Shown in pieces: positions 37,967 to 61,800 of a DNA stretch of 64,000 bases. Positions within the stretch are counted from its first letter, which is position 1. Each line of letters opens with the position of its first letter. The position numbers and the translations under genes are program-made. Under the pieces are notes generated by a model. It did no database searches. It worked only from the letters and a program-made list of their open reading frames with translations, and was not told the origin of the DNA. The stretch comes from Chrysogorgia sp. JL179-B06 (Eukaryota; Cnidaria; Anthozoa; Scleralcyonacea; Chrysogorgiidae), in NCBI GenBank assembly GCA_035772405.1, contig JAYKKM010000047.1, positions 2,820,001 through 2,884,000 of the forward strand, read 5' to 3'.

Positions 37967-37978
37967 GAGGATTCTACC

Positions 37979-47121
<9,143 letters not shown>

Positions 47122-47514
47122 AGCGCGTGGACATTTATATAGATAGTTTCAGATAGACAGCAGTATCTTTTGTTAGGTACACAAACATATGACCTCCCTT
47201 CCTCATTTGAATTACTCACATGACTGAAAACAATCTACAGCATATCATCATTGGTTCAGTTTCTTTAGTCAAGTCCTCGATTACGGAACAAAAGAGGCGT
47301 TTGTGAATTATTCCTATTGGAGACAGAATGGCTGATGAAACAATGGGATTTGTTATTGATATCTAGGTGTGTCAACCTAAAAAAGAGATTGATATTTGGT
47401 TTTCAACCTCGGTAATATTTTCCACATGTATAGTTTAATCTTTACTGAACGTGTATACCTATACGATGATATACGTTTCACTTAGTAGAAAAGAACACTT
47501 ATTTCATTGTAACG

Positions 47515-47760
47515 GGTACAAAATGTCTATATGAGCTGGGAGACATTCAAATCCTGGGTCGGACCTCCACTCAGGGTCTTAAAAATAATTGAGGAGAAAG
47601 TGCTGCCTTTGCAATAATATCAGGAAATGGTAAGACTTTCGGGTCTTCTCGGATAACGACCTTAAATCGTAGGCCCTCGGAACCCCTGTAATTGGACTTC
47701 TAGCCTGTTGGGGTATTCCGTTCACCTAAGAGTGATAAATCTAATAAACTAAACTAAACT
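47515..47760 (+). mobile_element. SINE with AATAAA-containing tail
   Basis: TGTCTATATGAGCTGGGAGA and CCTGGGTCGGACC match the tRNA-like head at 52093-52185. The tail ends AATCTAATAAACTAAACTAA. Confidence 0.55.
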
Positions 47761-48116
47761 AGTTTTCTACTTATACTTTATTTAAATTACAGAAGCTATA
47801 CGCATTTCTAAATGCGTTACTTTTCCTGTATTCAAACTATATGTAATTACAATGCGTGTGCCAAAGAGCCAACCGTTTTCCAAGCATTTGAAAACCGAAA
47901 AATGGTCTTCAAATTTCGTTTTCCGTTTTTGCATGTTTTTTGCATTTTCTAGTTCGAATACAAATGGCGGATTTCCGTTTTTTAAAGAATCCGACAAATG
48001 TTTGTTTTCTCCCGCACTGTAATCCCCGTATCTGTGAGGGCCCTGGGGAAGATAAGCGTAATGCTTACCAGGTTTTACCCTCGTTAAATAAAGTTTAACT
48101 TAACTTATCTGGGATG

Positions 48117-48340
48117 AAAACAAATTGCGATGGTTATTGCTCGTGTCCAAAATGGCTGCTCTGGAAGAACACGAAGATTTTATCAGAGATTTCTTGGGGA
48201 AGGAAGAAAACTACCATCGAGGAATTATCGGATGTTCTACAAACAACGTGCCCTGGAGCGAGAAGTTTTTTCATACCTTTCGTAAAAACGGTTTATGTAC
48301 TCCGCCAATAAGCCAGCCGCTTCCTCGTATATTATTTTGA
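48117..48340 (+). pseudogene. Unrecognised frame next to repeat R1
   Basis: An open frame including MAALEEHEDFIRDFLGKE and GCSTNNVPWSEKFFHTFRKN runs into repeat R1. Composition is protein-like; I do not recognise it. It may be part of the R1 element's former coding region. Confidence 0.25.
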
Positions 48341-48585
48341 ACGTTATCTCGATCAATATTTAACAGTTTTCAATTGTGAAAACAGATTTGGAATTAGCGA
48401 GTCTAAATACATAACACACGTACCTATTATATTATGCAAATGTAGTTCGTCAGATCACCACTCGCCAATGGTCGCCATTCACAAACATTGCCCAAATATT
48501 GTCCGATTCAAACGGATCAGCCAAAACGACTTTTTACTTCCTTATAAGGAGTTGGTCCTACCATGCTCCGCTCAAATATATATAT
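48340..48585 (+). repeat. Repeat R1, copy 2
   Basis: It matches the complement of 1255-1540, including CGCCAATGG..CACAAACATTGCCCAAATATTG and CTTATAAGGAGTTGGTCCTA, and ends in a TA tract. Confidence 0.8.
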
Positions 48586-49061
48586 ATATAAAATGGCCGC
48601 CGCTTGAATGTTAATTTACATATGGTACTTAGAAAATGGCGTCCCATTTTACACTGAGTTACATAGAGCGAAAATATTAAAGTGAAGATTGTACTTATTT
48701 TGTAGATCGTCCATTTTGTCGTTAATTTCTGGTAATAGTTTTGTTGCGGAGTGAGAGGAATTAAATGAAGAGGGATCGAAGAACAACTTTATGATGCTGA
48801 TAGAGTTGCCGTCTCCGAAGTAGTCTTGAAATTCAAACGCAGTTCTTATTTGTTACATTATCATTAACATAACATGCATGTATTTTATCATACATGTAAT
48901 TCTTTTTATTTTATCGTTATGGTCTATGTAACAAATAATAATTCCGGTTGAATTTCAAAACTACCTCGGAAACGACAACTCTGACAGCAGTGGCAACTTG
49001 TTTGTCGGAGACCATCCATCTACGTCTGTCTTTCTACAAAAGCTTTTGATACTACGGCCAA

Positions 49062-49162
49062 CCTCGTACCCAGGGCATTTTGCCTCCACGGTGGAAGGTC
49101 CGCGAAATCGGTGGGATCGACTGGTCACATGACACCCAGAATATCTGGGTGTTTTTGTATAA
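49062..49162. repeat. Single arm of foldback family D
   Basis: CCTCGTACCCAGGGCATTTT..GACACCCAGAATATCTGGGT matches both arms of 61210-61656. Confidence 0.7.
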
Positions 49163-49239
49163 TAATTTATGATAATTTAGGTTATTTGGCTTTGTTTATT
49201 CTGTTAATGTGATAATGAATGAGAAATTATATGTATACC

Positions 49240-49810
49240 CTTAAACGTGTATACCCTTCGTAATAAGCTCTTTATATGTAGTTCGTCAGATTACCTCTCG
49301 CCAATGGCCACCCTTCACAACATTGCTCAAATATTGTCCGATTCTAACGGAACACCCAAAACGACTTTTTACTTCCGTGAGTTAGTCCTACCATGCTCCA
49401 TATATATATATATATAATAGATCAAACACGAGTTTGAGTGTTTCATCAGGGATTCCAAACACGAGAAAACAAATGAAAACCGAGGGCGTAGCCCGAGGTT
49501 TTTATTGTTTTCAAGTGTTTGGAGTCCCCTGATGAAACACGACAAACGAGTGTTTGATCTAGCTTCTCAAACGAGTATTCCTTTAGCGATTTGCTCCCAT
49601 AGCGATTTTATTTTAATATGTAGATTAAGAAATGTGATCCAGTTCACTAGGAAGTTTCCTACAGGTTTTCATTGGGTATCAAAACTCATGCATGTGATGC
49701 GGTATACGTTCATGGATTGGCTATGATAATTCATGAATTATTAATGAGTTTGAGAAATATATATAAAAACCTTTTGTGAGAAATGGATCGCTGCCGCGGC
49801 GAGATTTTCA
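49240..49810 (+). repeat. Repeat R1, copy 3, interrupted by a family B foldback
   Basis: R1 sequence at 49240-49410 and the CCGCGG piece at 49762-49805 are in the same order as in copy 1 (inverted). A foldback at 49419-49762 separates them. Confidence 0.7.
49419..49762. mobile_element. Foldback element family B, copy 3 (diverged)
   Basis: AGATCAAACACGAGTTTGAG..GATGAAACACGACAAACGAG form inverted arms around GGGCGTAGCCCGAGG. The tail ends TCATGAATTATTAATGAG as in copies 1 and 2. Confidence 0.65.
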
Positions 49811-52092
49811 CCGTCGAGGGAATAATGAAAGCAAATTTCTAATAACAATATATTATATATATAATATATAACCAAAAATACATAAACGTATTGACATTTG
49901 ACACGTGGGTCGTCTTTAAAATCCTTGTAACATTAAAAACCTTGTAACATCATCATTGGTTCCTTAATTCGACATTTACACGGAACTTTTCAGGATTTAT
50001 TTAATATATAGTAATGTAATATACAATCTGAAGCTATAAAAATACAAAAACAATTTACGTTATAAATATGCTATAAAAGGTTCGAATAAGTTCAAAATAT
50101 AGATGACTGAGTAAACAAATCTCACATTGTCAAACTACGTCCGTTTTCTTCCTTTTAACGACTACAACCATAATATTAAATATTTAACAAAACCTTCATG
50201 CAAACGTTTTCTTTTACATTATGGCCGCCATGTGTTCTTTCCCGAAATGCCTTTTGCGGCTAACTAGTTCCAGTTCCCTTTATAACGCAACAATCATTAG
50301 TCGCTTACTGATCACGCCATCGCAACGTAAGATCGTCCATGTACATAAATTGCTAAATGAGACATGCAAGTATAGACGTTTGAAGATGGGTATACGACTG
50401 TTTGAATGTTTCATCGAATTGACGTTTCTACTGTTAGCGCAGGAATAACTTTAATAAATAGTTTGTGGGTTCGTGGCCTAAAGAGAAAGAAAACCAGTAT
50501 TTTATCTTCTGGTACAAGTACTGTTAGTTTATGTAAATACAGGTCCCTTTTATAATCGACTATTTATCAATGCTATTCCTGCCAACTCAGTTCAGCAGAA
50601 AATTATTTAGTTAAAATAGAAAGCATTGTTTGATTTACATTTAACTCAGTGAGTATCTACAAATTAATGAATACCTGATGAACGATACATGGAGAATATT
50701 TATTTGATTTAATGGTCAGACTAGGCAGTTTGTAGCCCCGTGTTGTTAAAGTACACAACTACTCATTATTCATTTATAGTCACGAAAAGCAACCGGTTCT
50801 TCTCAGCTGGTGACTTTACTATCGTGAAGTACTTGCTTTGTTCCGTGTGAACAACATTAGTGCTTTCTTTGGATTAATTGTCAGAAGTATTAAAGAAACC
50901 AAAAATATTAAAAGAACCGCAAACCCAGGACTTTAAGGTTTGACTATATAATGCTTTAAATCCCTTGATCAGTTTTTACTAAAGTAATAGCTAGTAGCTG
51001 TGTTTAATTGGAAAACCATAAAAAAGTAATAACACTGAAATCCAAGTATATTTGGTGTTTTGTTGTGTGTAGATTGAAAATCCATATGTTTCTCTATCCG
51101 CACTTTGGCCAGTTTTCACTATACGTTTTGTCTGCATATCGATTGTCACTGACAATTCCTTCGATTTTGTTCAATGGTATATAAATGCGACGGATTCATC
51201 AGCTTCAAAATAGCTTGAAGAAACCCGATAAAGATATTTAGCCCCTTTTATTTATTCCCGTTTTGGAGGACAAGTGCTTTGAAACTTTATAGTATTTTTA
51301 TTGATTATTCTGGGTTCTGTTGAACGTCGGAACTTTCAAGTTGACCATCAAGATGGTTGCTTTGACGTCATGTATAAGAGGCAGTACTATAGGGGACATC
51401 AATTGCTCTTGAAATTCAAAGGACAATATTATAGCATCTAATGGAGTATTTTGTTAAATGATCTTTAATTCGGCCGTTTGCCATCCACATAGTATAGTTT
51501 ATAGTAAACATCATTATTGAAGCTCAATTTCATAGTAGTTAATACAGAATTAATAGTAAAATCATCCGAATACACCATCTATGCATTGTTGTGTTCATTG
51601 CAGTTTAAGTCGATGTTATACATGAGACGATTTTAACGATTCAAACGGCAAAAATGATGTTGCATAAAATAATTCGGTACATGCATGAAGATTTCGACGT
51701 TTGAACTCTATAGGCCTTAGTTTTAGAGTACTGCTAATTTATATTTTACTTTGGGATAATGTAAAATAAAAGATGACTTTACACACATGATGTTTAATGC
51801 ACAAAATGGTGGGAACGAATGAAGTAATGAATCGCATATAATTAGATTAAGGAAGAGTATTGTCCTACACAATAGGAAATCATACATAATATACACACAG
51901 TTTTATTAGTCAGTGGCGCGACTAGGTCAATTTCTGGAGGCTCTTGGGATAGATTACGACGGCAGGCCGTTACCAGAGGGGTATATGGGTAGCCTGCGTG
52001 CATGTCGCTAGCCTCCTTGGGTATATCAAAGATAATATTTTCAGTATCACTGTCATTTTAGAATCCTTGCAGTATATAACTAGATCCGTTTT

Positions 52093-52185
52093 GACCAGCT
52101 GTTGTGGTCTAGTGGTTACCACACATGTCTATGAGCTGGGAGACACAGGTTCAAACCCTGGGTTGGACCACAGAATAAATACTCA
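52093..52185 (+). mobile_element. tRNA-like SINE head
   Basis: TGGTCTAGTGGTTACC (A box) and GGTTCAAACCC (B box) are at tRNA spacing. It is followed by two direct repeats of AATAAATACTCAACGAAAGA. Confidence 0.6.
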
Positions 52186-52819
52186 ACGAAAGAAGTCAGA
52201 AAGAAGAATAAATACTCAACGAAAGAAGTCAGAAGTTGAGTATTTATTCTGTGACCAAGTGCACGCTTGCTAGCAAAATGGCGGCGTTAATCTATTGGAT
52301 GCGCGAGCTGAGATGCACGAGGACACCAACATCAAAGGCGCCGACACGGAGTCGGACTTCTGGTTGAGTATTTATTCTCTGGTTGGACCATGGACATAAG
52401 TGATGGTACCATATTATGTATTTAGTTTCTTCTATTCTTTTTGCCGTACTATCTCTGCTTTTCAGGACTAAAATCTTAGTAAATCCATATAAAACTTGCT
52501 TTGAAGTTTGAGAGAAAACGCCTTGTAATCCTGAAATTTCTGCGAGAGTTTACAACGAAATGGCGGCAGAGTTTGAAAGCTTATAATCGTTTTCATCCTG
52601 CAAAGTAATGTGGGATTAAAACCTATCCCCAAAGATCCTAACTTCCTATAACATCATTATAATTATGACGTCATAAAATTAGCAAATAATAATTATAAAA
52701 ATATTCTAAAATCAGTCCACAAATATTTGGGGTGATATATAGCCGTAATACTTGTGGGCAGGCACCATAATTTGTTCTTTCTCTTTAACACAAAACTTTT
52801 AATGGTTTTTAAACTTTGT

Positions 52820-52821
52820 AG
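52820..52821 (+). promoter_or_regulatory. Splice acceptor just before the start codon of gene 5
   Basis: TTTTTAAACTTTGTAG ends 7 nt before the ATG. It forces a choice of the second in-frame ATG (52829) over 52754, which lies upstream of the acceptor. Confidence 0.5.
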
Positions 52822-52828
52822 GCTCACC

Positions 52829-55800
52829 ATGAACAAGTGCCTCATAATTATTGTTCTTGGCGTCGTTTCAGTTGCGCTGACTGAAACAGCGAGAACCAGC
52901 GACAGACAGAAGCTCTATAAAGGTGATGAAAGTAAAAGTGGTTCTAAAAAATGGCTTGGTAATATGAGAAGTTTGATCAAGTGTTAAAACTGGCCCAAAA
53001 ATAAAAATAAATCGACTTGGCATTTTCGAAAAATTTGAAATAAATTGAATTGGCATTAGTATATTTAGATTTAAATCGTTGATCAACCAAAGGCCTAAAT
53101 TGTATAGTATAACACTTTACCTAAATTATACCATTTGCAGTGATAAGAATTAAATACTAGGCACATATTAAAGTTTTGATATAGATCTAGGAGGCATATT
53201 ACTTTCTTAAACTGCCAAACATTATGTATATCACTAAAAAGGTTACGCCAAACAATCATATTAAACTTATTTATTGACAAAAAAACTCACAATTTTGGTT
53301 ATATAGGACAAAAACACTCGCGAAAGCGCATTTGTAGACAAAATTGAACACAGTTATTACTTTATTATATTACATCTTTATCGTACGTAATTTACGTAAT
53401 TTATTTAGAATTTCTAAATCTTTATCTTGTTCTTAGATTGTTATTGTAATATAATACAATTAATAATGCATTTCTAGTTGTATCCCATGGGTATTAACCA
53501 ACTAATTGTGTCACCGACTGGACTGAAATGCCGGTTGTCGGTTGTGTAATACAACATCTTATATATGCAAACTACTAAATTGACTGTTGAAACGTTAGCT
53601 TATTTTGTACAAATACGGTGTAATAATATTAAGAAATATAACCATAATTTTATTTCTTCTTGTTTAGCTCTAAAGCAAAAATTCAATGAACTGAAATCTA
53701 CAAAGATCGCGATGTCAGGTAAATTAATTCAAAATAGTTGATCTATTCATATCATTTAAAGCAAAGGAGAAACACATGAAGTATAAATCCATAATTAAAA
53801 CATGTATTGTCCAGAAAGAACTACAAGCCAGCCAGCGTGCAATAAAAAAAGCGCATAATAACGTCACAAACTGTTCCCCCCTCGGTTTAGCAGCGATTAA
53901 AAAGCTAAAAAGGACGAAAGACAACACCGTTATAATTTAATGTAAGCCAAAATGAACAAACGATATTTGCACAAAATAAGCTAAATGTTTCAACATCCAA
54001 CTAGTTTGTAAATAGAAGAGGTATTTTATTACTATTATACAATTCACCTTTTCAGTTATTTATTAACTGTATTTTTGGATTCCATATATTATAATACTGA
54101 TAATCAACTTTTTCAGTAGGTGACATAAATGACTAGTTAATATAGAGAGGATACTTTATTTAAAGTAGATAGTACAACCTTGTCCCCAGGATCATGTTGC
54201 AGTAAATGCATGGTCCTCATTGGACGATGTTGATGTAGATAATAAGCTATAGTTTTCAGGTATTCTGCAACTTTCGCACGGTTTTAACACGTTATCTTCC
54301 CGTATTGTAAGAGAGAGTTCTATATTTATCTATAGATTATATTAATTGTTTTAATTTGAAAACAGACACTCTACACAAAACGACGAAAACGTCCCAACAC
54401 CATGACGAGGAGCCGGTAAAGACGACAAAATCACCGCAGCACAATCAACACGATAAAGCTGAAAGTGCGATTGGACTTGCTCTTTTGGACATAAACAAAC
54501 CTAAGAACGTGAAAGTTAATCCCATATCTAGCAAGTCAAAGGGTAAGCTAAATACTTTTGAATGATTTAAGTATAATTAGATCGTGAATCCTCATCTACC
54601 TGATTTGCATTCATATCGCGAAATTCGTTAACTTCAAGTACGAATCGCGACTATCATGCGACCTACATTTAAGAAATAAAAAATATTTTCCGTGTTGCCG
54701 GAAAACGAGAAATTTCGAGTTCTCCCAAACTTCCACGAGTGTTTCTATAACGTATGGGAACACTGAAAGATGTTTTCTATTTCTTTTATAAAATAAAACT
54801 TAGGAAATAAGTAATAAGACTCTTTTATTAAAATGATGAAAATATACATTCTCCTTACTCACGCTGGACAGCGTCGTCGACTGCTCAAATGAACATAAAC
54901 GCTTTTAACTGTGAAGAAAAGCATCCAATCTTCTCGTTTTTCTTCTTGTTGGCTGTTACAGAACATATTTATCGACATTTTAGCTGTTTGTGAGCAAAGG
55001 TTCGTCTTACAGTCCATTTTATAAAAATGGCGGGAAAAATCCATGTTTTCCATCGAGTTATAGAAACACAGCTTTCAGCCAATCAGCGCGTGCATTTTTA
55101 ATTTATTATTTTTGCGTTCGACGAAGGAGAACGCATTCTAACCTTCATGTTATGGGTTACTGTGCTTTACAGCCAAAAGAAATCAAGATAAAAACTTTAC
55201 CTTTTTTGAATAAATTACCGTTTTGGAATTTTGAATAAATTATGGCATTAGATCAGAAGTGAAATGCTGCCTGAGCAGTAGATACGAGGTTGCCTGTAGA
55301 AGTATTCAGGATTAGACATGCCAGCAGAATGATGCTAGAAATTTTCTATAGCATGGAGGATCAAATAAATAAAAATATAGCCTTGTAATATTAAAATAAC
55401 ATGTGGTAAATCATATGGCGCGTTTATAATGTCAAAATTCAATCTGACCATTTGAACACCATATATCTAATTCGAACAACATTTATACTCGAAACGAGCA
55501 AGCCTCGCGAAGTTATAAACGTTTTCAATTCAAGCGACACTTTTGCCAAATCGAACTACACGTTTGTAATATTTCTGAATTGAACGATTTACAGGTATCT
55601 GGCGGTAAAGCGGTCATGATTTCAAATCGAACAAACGAACGGGAAATATTCTCTTCTAATATTAAAATAACATACGGAAATCATGCGGGATGTCGCCGTT
55701 GTCAAAAACATTGCAGTTACAGTGTCTCCTTCAATTAAGATGCTGTACTAAATTTATTAGCTTTATTTATTTTCATAATTCGTCACAGCTTAATTTTGTT

Positions 55801-58800
55801 TGTAAATTACCAATCTTCATTCACCATTTGCTGGTCCACATGCATCAAACGCACTTACATAATCTTTGATTACTCCTAGTATAATTTATATTGGTGCCAG
55901 TTCTTCTCTTTTTCTACTTGTTGTTGTTGCTGTTGTTGTTTTTGCTATGGTTGCATGCTGTTGTGGTTACTGTTGTGGTTGCTGCCAATGTTGCTGTTGT
56001 TGCTGCCGTTGGACCGTTGGTGCCTCCGTTGTTGTTGTCGTTATTGTTGTCGTTGCTCTTTCCGTTTTGTTGTTGTTGTTGTTGTTGCTGTTGTTGTTTT
56101 CATCTGCTGTTTTGTTCTGTTGATCTATTATTTTGCTACTCTTATCTCAAAGACACTTACTTCTCACCAAAAGATGTCTTTAATATGTTTATTATTATAA
56201 AAATCAGCTTTAGGTTAATTTTATATAAAATTATATAAAAATCAGCTTTAGGTTAATTTTGTTTGAGTTGGGTCTGTGTTTATATGGATAATTAATGTGG
56301 GTAGTGTCAAATTAATAACATTTCTAGTAGGTTAAAAACGCATAATTTGAGGTTTGTAGCATAGATCCATAGATCTTAATACACAGTTCCTGAATTTTGA
56401 ACCATTACATCAAATATTGAATGTGCTAGAATTTTTGGCATCCACTGGAACTACACAATTGAGAAAATCGCATTTTAAAATTGTTATGAAGTTAATAAAA
56501 AGTTTAACAGTAGCCATAACCATAAGTTTTTCCCTCTTTCTGTTTTAACTTATCTCATTTTCTTTTTCTTCTACCTCTAAGGACATTCTTACGTGTTTTA
56601 ATTTTGTCGCTTGATTTATAGTTGGCCTTTTTTATTTGCAATGAATCTGCATGTTGGTTTTCACTCTGACAAAATTACCCTGCATTAATACCAACTGTCC
56701 ACTCTAAAACCTGGTCTGAGACATTTGCACCAACATTGAAATGGGCTACAGCATAATAAACCCCTAACCGTTCCCAGACAAACCTTTCTTTTCGTTTTTT
56801 TTAGCTTACGCAAAGCTGTCCCAAGTCTCTGTTCCAAGTCAATGTCCAACACATTCCATTTTCTTCACAACTACATTGTATTCTTCTTGCGTCTTGAACT
56901 TTAATAGTATTGAAGCGTCTCAATCCCCATAAAATGTGTAATATTGGAGATTGTTTACTGATGGAACGTTCGAATAGTCTCTTATCTCCTTCTGGTTCCA
57001 TGGCTGCTGATCCACTAAAGTTTGCCTTGCAATTTGGTTTATGCTCAGATGGTCAGATTTTCATATTGCATTTTCCTGGGTATCTTTATCATCTTCATAC
57101 GCTTATCCTTTGCCAAGTTCCATCACAGGAAATTGCAGCCTGTGTGATTTTATGACTAGGTTGATATTTTAGGTTGTGATTTCACTTGCTGCTTCCTTCA
57201 TTGATGCCATTGATTCTCAATGTGGCTTTGGTAAGCACATGGTTTACTTCAAAGTGCTTGTGGCATTTTCATTAAAACGCTTCATTGCAGATAAACCACA
57301 ACCAACTGACCTCATTACATACACAATCCTCCTGTTAATCTCGAAAAAATATCTGACTTTGGCTGAAGTATAAAATTCTGTATTCCATGCAACCACAAGA
57401 TTTGCAACAAAGAGAAAAACATGACGCACAACCTATGCGTTTGGAATTTACCTCATGACTCAACTCCAAGTAACTGTTCGAATACAGTGCTTATAATCAG
57501 CATATCAATAAAGCGGTAGCCGCTTACATTATTTTCCATGGATGATGTGCTCTGACTTGTGGTCGGGCTTTTATTCTGATGATCAGTAATTTTCTGGGTG
57601 AAGCTGATAATGGTGGCATTGTTTGACTTTTACTTTCACTTTTTGCTTGTGTCTAAACTCTAAACGCTTTGCCCATGGATACTGTTCCAACGATATTTAC
57701 GCTTTTTTCGAATAACCAGAACGAGTCTTACGTATTTTGCAAGAATATATTTGCAATTTAAATGAACTAATTGTTGTGGAGTGAAGATGGCTGATAATAA
57801 AGCATGTCAAAGTTTTGGCGAAGAAAATTGTTAAATACTTCATGGTTTAAGAGACTATATTATGGATATAAATTAACTAGTAATAGGAAGGGATAGGTAA
57901 TTATTATTATTAAGAAATATAGTGACTCAGACAAACAAACCGAAATTGACTCTCAATGGATTCCTAACGACTCTTTTTCTATTGTTTGGAATGCAAGAAT
58001 TTATAGCAAACTCAGACAAACATACATATACTGACGTCATTATCGCGATCGCTATTGGTTCATCGCCTCGTGGCCCAATTCTCGTCATTTGTCGATAACA
58101 TTGCGTTGCTAAGGTGATTGCTAAGGGCCTTACAATATAAGTGGCGCACATTTTGTTAAATTTTACTATGCCTTTTAGATAGCAAATTTTAAACAAATCA
58201 ATATGTGATCCGCTTTCAACATGTCTCACCCTCTAAGACAGTCGACTGCAATCCCTCGCTTGTTTGATAATGTTCCGACATTTACTATACTGATAGACTC
58301 GGCGTCCATATCTCAGCCCCATAAAACAGAGCTGCTGTCTAAGGCAAAGACGCAAAATAACCGATATATTAAATGTATATTCACATTATTTTTATCTTTT
58401 AGCGAAAGACATAAAGCAAATAGAAGACCCTGATGAGGATTTTTCGGATGACGATCAGGATGAAGATGATGATGAGAAAATCAAAACTACTGTAGTTCCT
58501 ACGGAAACTAAACACCGAAAGTACAAGAAGCAACGTGGTGATGAATCGGAAGATGACAGTTCGGTAAAAGAAGATGACAGCTCTAAAGGTAAACTATGAG
58601 AATAGAGGGAGAGGTCGAGCTAGAATGCAGGCTCAAATTTTAGGGGGAAATATTGCATGCACGCATGCAGTAAAATAGTGAATTCTAGAGTGCGATTTTT
58701 GAAACCAGGATTGCATATCTGATATGTACGATACCGAAAAGGATGCCGGGGGGACATTTAATCACGATGCTTTGTGAACATAATAAAGACTTTTTAACCG

Positions 58801-61800
58801 AGTGTGAGGTCTGTACGGGAAAGTATTTGCCTGAGATTTTCGTACAGACCGAGCGACGGCAAATACTTTCCAGTACGGACCGAACAAACGAGGTTAATAA
58901 AGTATTTATTATATGGCTTTTGGTTAATTTTCTTCTCTGTTTTAACGCTGTTTTCGTCTTCAACTTCTTCAGATGCTGCCGTTTACCTTACCTCTTCACT
59001 AGTATGTTTCGCTTCATTTTACATCTGTAATAGGCATTAATCTTCCGTACTTTTAGATGATTGAAAACTTTAAAGAAAAGCAATAATGATGTTCCAGCAC
59101 ATTTTATTGCTCGATATATTTTCAATGAAGACGCCCAGTTCTCTTTTATTTTCACTCAAAACCGTGCTCAAACCATTAAATGTGCTCAACTCATAAACTT
59201 TCCCGCCAAAACTTACGGATCCAGAAAAAGCGTATTGCCCTCCGGCAGCCTATAGGCTGGGAGGGCAATACGTTATTTGGCGTACAGACCTGAAAACGAA
59301 CTCAGCCATATAATAATTAGCTTTATTATATAGATATATAACAATGAAATACTAGGTTTTCTCCTATTTAGAAAAAATAATATCTTCACATGTGAAGATA
59401 AAATGACATATTCACTGCAGAGCGTGATTTCAATATAATAAACAGAATGTTCTGGGCTCAAGGGCTCCGCTCTTGGCTAGAAGGGCTCCGCTCGAAACGT
59501 CAGTATTTCGTTGCTAAAAATCTTGGCAGTTTACCACCTTTTTACTTTGCTGCAGAACATTACATTGCCGCTTGGAGATACAAATAATCGTGATACCTCG
59601 TTTGCTTTGCTTACTCGTGAGAGATATTACCAACACTCGAAGATAACACTCGGATCTCCGCATAGCTTTAATTATACAAACTGCGTTTCATTTTCGTGAT
59701 ATGTATATGAGAAAAACTACATCTTTGAGGAAACACGATCGCGCGGACCGATATTATTTCTATTATTCTATATTATTGCAAATTGAATAAATCGGTAATT
59801 AGTTCCAGCCGAGCGCTCATAAAGGCTGATTTCCAGGAATTTTGCGCGCGGAGCGAAATTTCCTTCGTCTTTTGAGCTCTAATTATAATTATTTAATTAG
59901 TTCCTCACGAGAGCTCACAAGACAAAGGAAATTTCGCTCCGCGCGCAAAATTCCACTGACTGGAAATCACTTCACTTCACCGTTTTTCACTTCACCGTTT
60001 TCCACTTCACCAGGCTCGCCGCTAGCGAAATATTCCACAATGACATCATTTTTTTCAGTTGTCGACCAATGAAAACGGGAAAAATTATGTAATCAGCGAA
60101 ATGTTTCTCTTGCAGCAAGCGAAAGGGCGAAGTGGAAAACAGAAAAAGTCGATTCGCGCAAACAAATTCGCTAGGTCGAAATCGGCTTTAAGCAGCAATT
60201 ATCTCATTATATATTTTTATCATTTTTTTACATTTTTTCCATGCAACATAATTTTCAGGGCGAAGTCGACAATTGTAATATTATTATTATTATTTAGACA
60301 TTTCTTCTCAAACACTATTTTAGATATAGATAAACTGGAAGAAGAGGAAGATGAAAGCATAACGAATTCGGACAACAGTCTGAAGAATTCTGTCAAATCT
60401 CTAAAGTATTCTGTCAAAAATCTGAGAGACAAAGGTTATATTTACCTTATTATTGTTTAAAATGTCGTCACAAATATCAAAGTATACAATCATATACTTT
60501 ATACTTCATTTATTTGGGTGACGAAGCTACTATATAGGAGCTTGCTTTCGGAGCCCCGGCAACATGCAAATTGACCAAAGGATATTTTCGTACAAAATGG
60601 TGCCATCACATCAACATGCTGCGTCAAATTAGAAAATAGCACCTTCTGTTGTAAGTTGGGGTTTGGCTTATGAGTCAGCACAGAAATTTGATCAAACTTA
60701 TTGTAAGTACTTCATCTTATCGGATATATAGAGGATCCATACTGAACCTAATCCTAACCCAACCCTAACCTTAAGTCTAACCAACTCTAACCCTAATTCT
60801 GATCCTAACTCTGATCCTAACCCTGTTCATAACCCTAATCCTAACTACGGATCCACTATATCCCATAAGATGAAGTACCTATACAAAACTTATGATGCAG
60901 ATTCCTGACCTAATGCTGGCTCAGTGTCTATTTTTTGCGCCTATTTAGTTCTAATGCGTATTATTTAGCATCATTTACTACATAAACTGTTGTTTCATCA
61001 TTTATGCGTTACTTTCTTATTGAAAACCATTAAAACTTGTTAATATTTCGATGCAGTTGATACAGGTCGCCTGATATTAGTCTCGATTATCGCGAATTAT
61101 GATCGTGTTTTACATATATTTTATCACTCGATATGTTTTTGTATCTTCTCACTAATGTCATTAGGTCAACTTTTTATTTTCACTTATTACATGGACCTCA
61201 TCTTACAAGCATGCAACCTCGTACCCAGGGCATTTTGCCTCCACGGCGGAAGGTCGACGAAAATGGCCCTGGGATCGGCTGGTCCATTCTATAACGCGAT
61301 TCGGCTTGTCATAAAACTCAATTAATTCAGCCGTGTATAATCATTTAAATCTGAATGCTGTCTTCAAATTGTACAGCAAATTAGAAGTGACAGCTTTCGC
61401 TAAATTGGATATATGCTTCTTCATACCTTTTGTAAGAGATAACCATGGATGTATGGTGGATTATTAAGCTTGTTAGCTGCTTTTATGCCGACGAATGCTG
61501 ACATCAACAACTCTGAAGACATTGAATATTGCTCAATTATTCAGGTCAACAAAGATCACAAAAATTATCATATCTAAACACCCAGAAATTCTGGGTGTCA
61601 TGTGACCAGCCTATCCCAGGTAAAATGCGCTGGGTACGAGGTTGACAAGCATGTCATTGAAGTTCTTAAATATATTGTGTGACTTTTCTGTTTTATCCTA
61701 ATACAATGAATTTTTTTAGAGTTACAAACAGTTAACGTCAGAGAGCTCAAACATTTATTAGCATCCAGCGTTGGTAAGATATTTTACTAAACACTTATTG

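Larger units (their letters stand above)
34447..37978. other. Intergenic region between genes 3 and 4
   Basis: No gene was seen. It holds a family F hairpin, a family A foldback, a SINE copy (37085-37215) and AT-rich unique sequence. Confidence 0.5.
47122..52828. other. Intergenic region between genes 4 and 5
   Basis: No convincing gene was seen. It holds SINE copies (47515-47760 and 52093-52185), two R1 repeat copies, a family D arm (49062-49162) and a family B foldback. About 50-51.9 kb is unique AT-rich sequence in which I see nothing. Confidence 0.5.

Noticed and set aside
60742..60850. A real chromosome end
   Set aside because: Units are degenerate and gene 5 exons continue on both sides.
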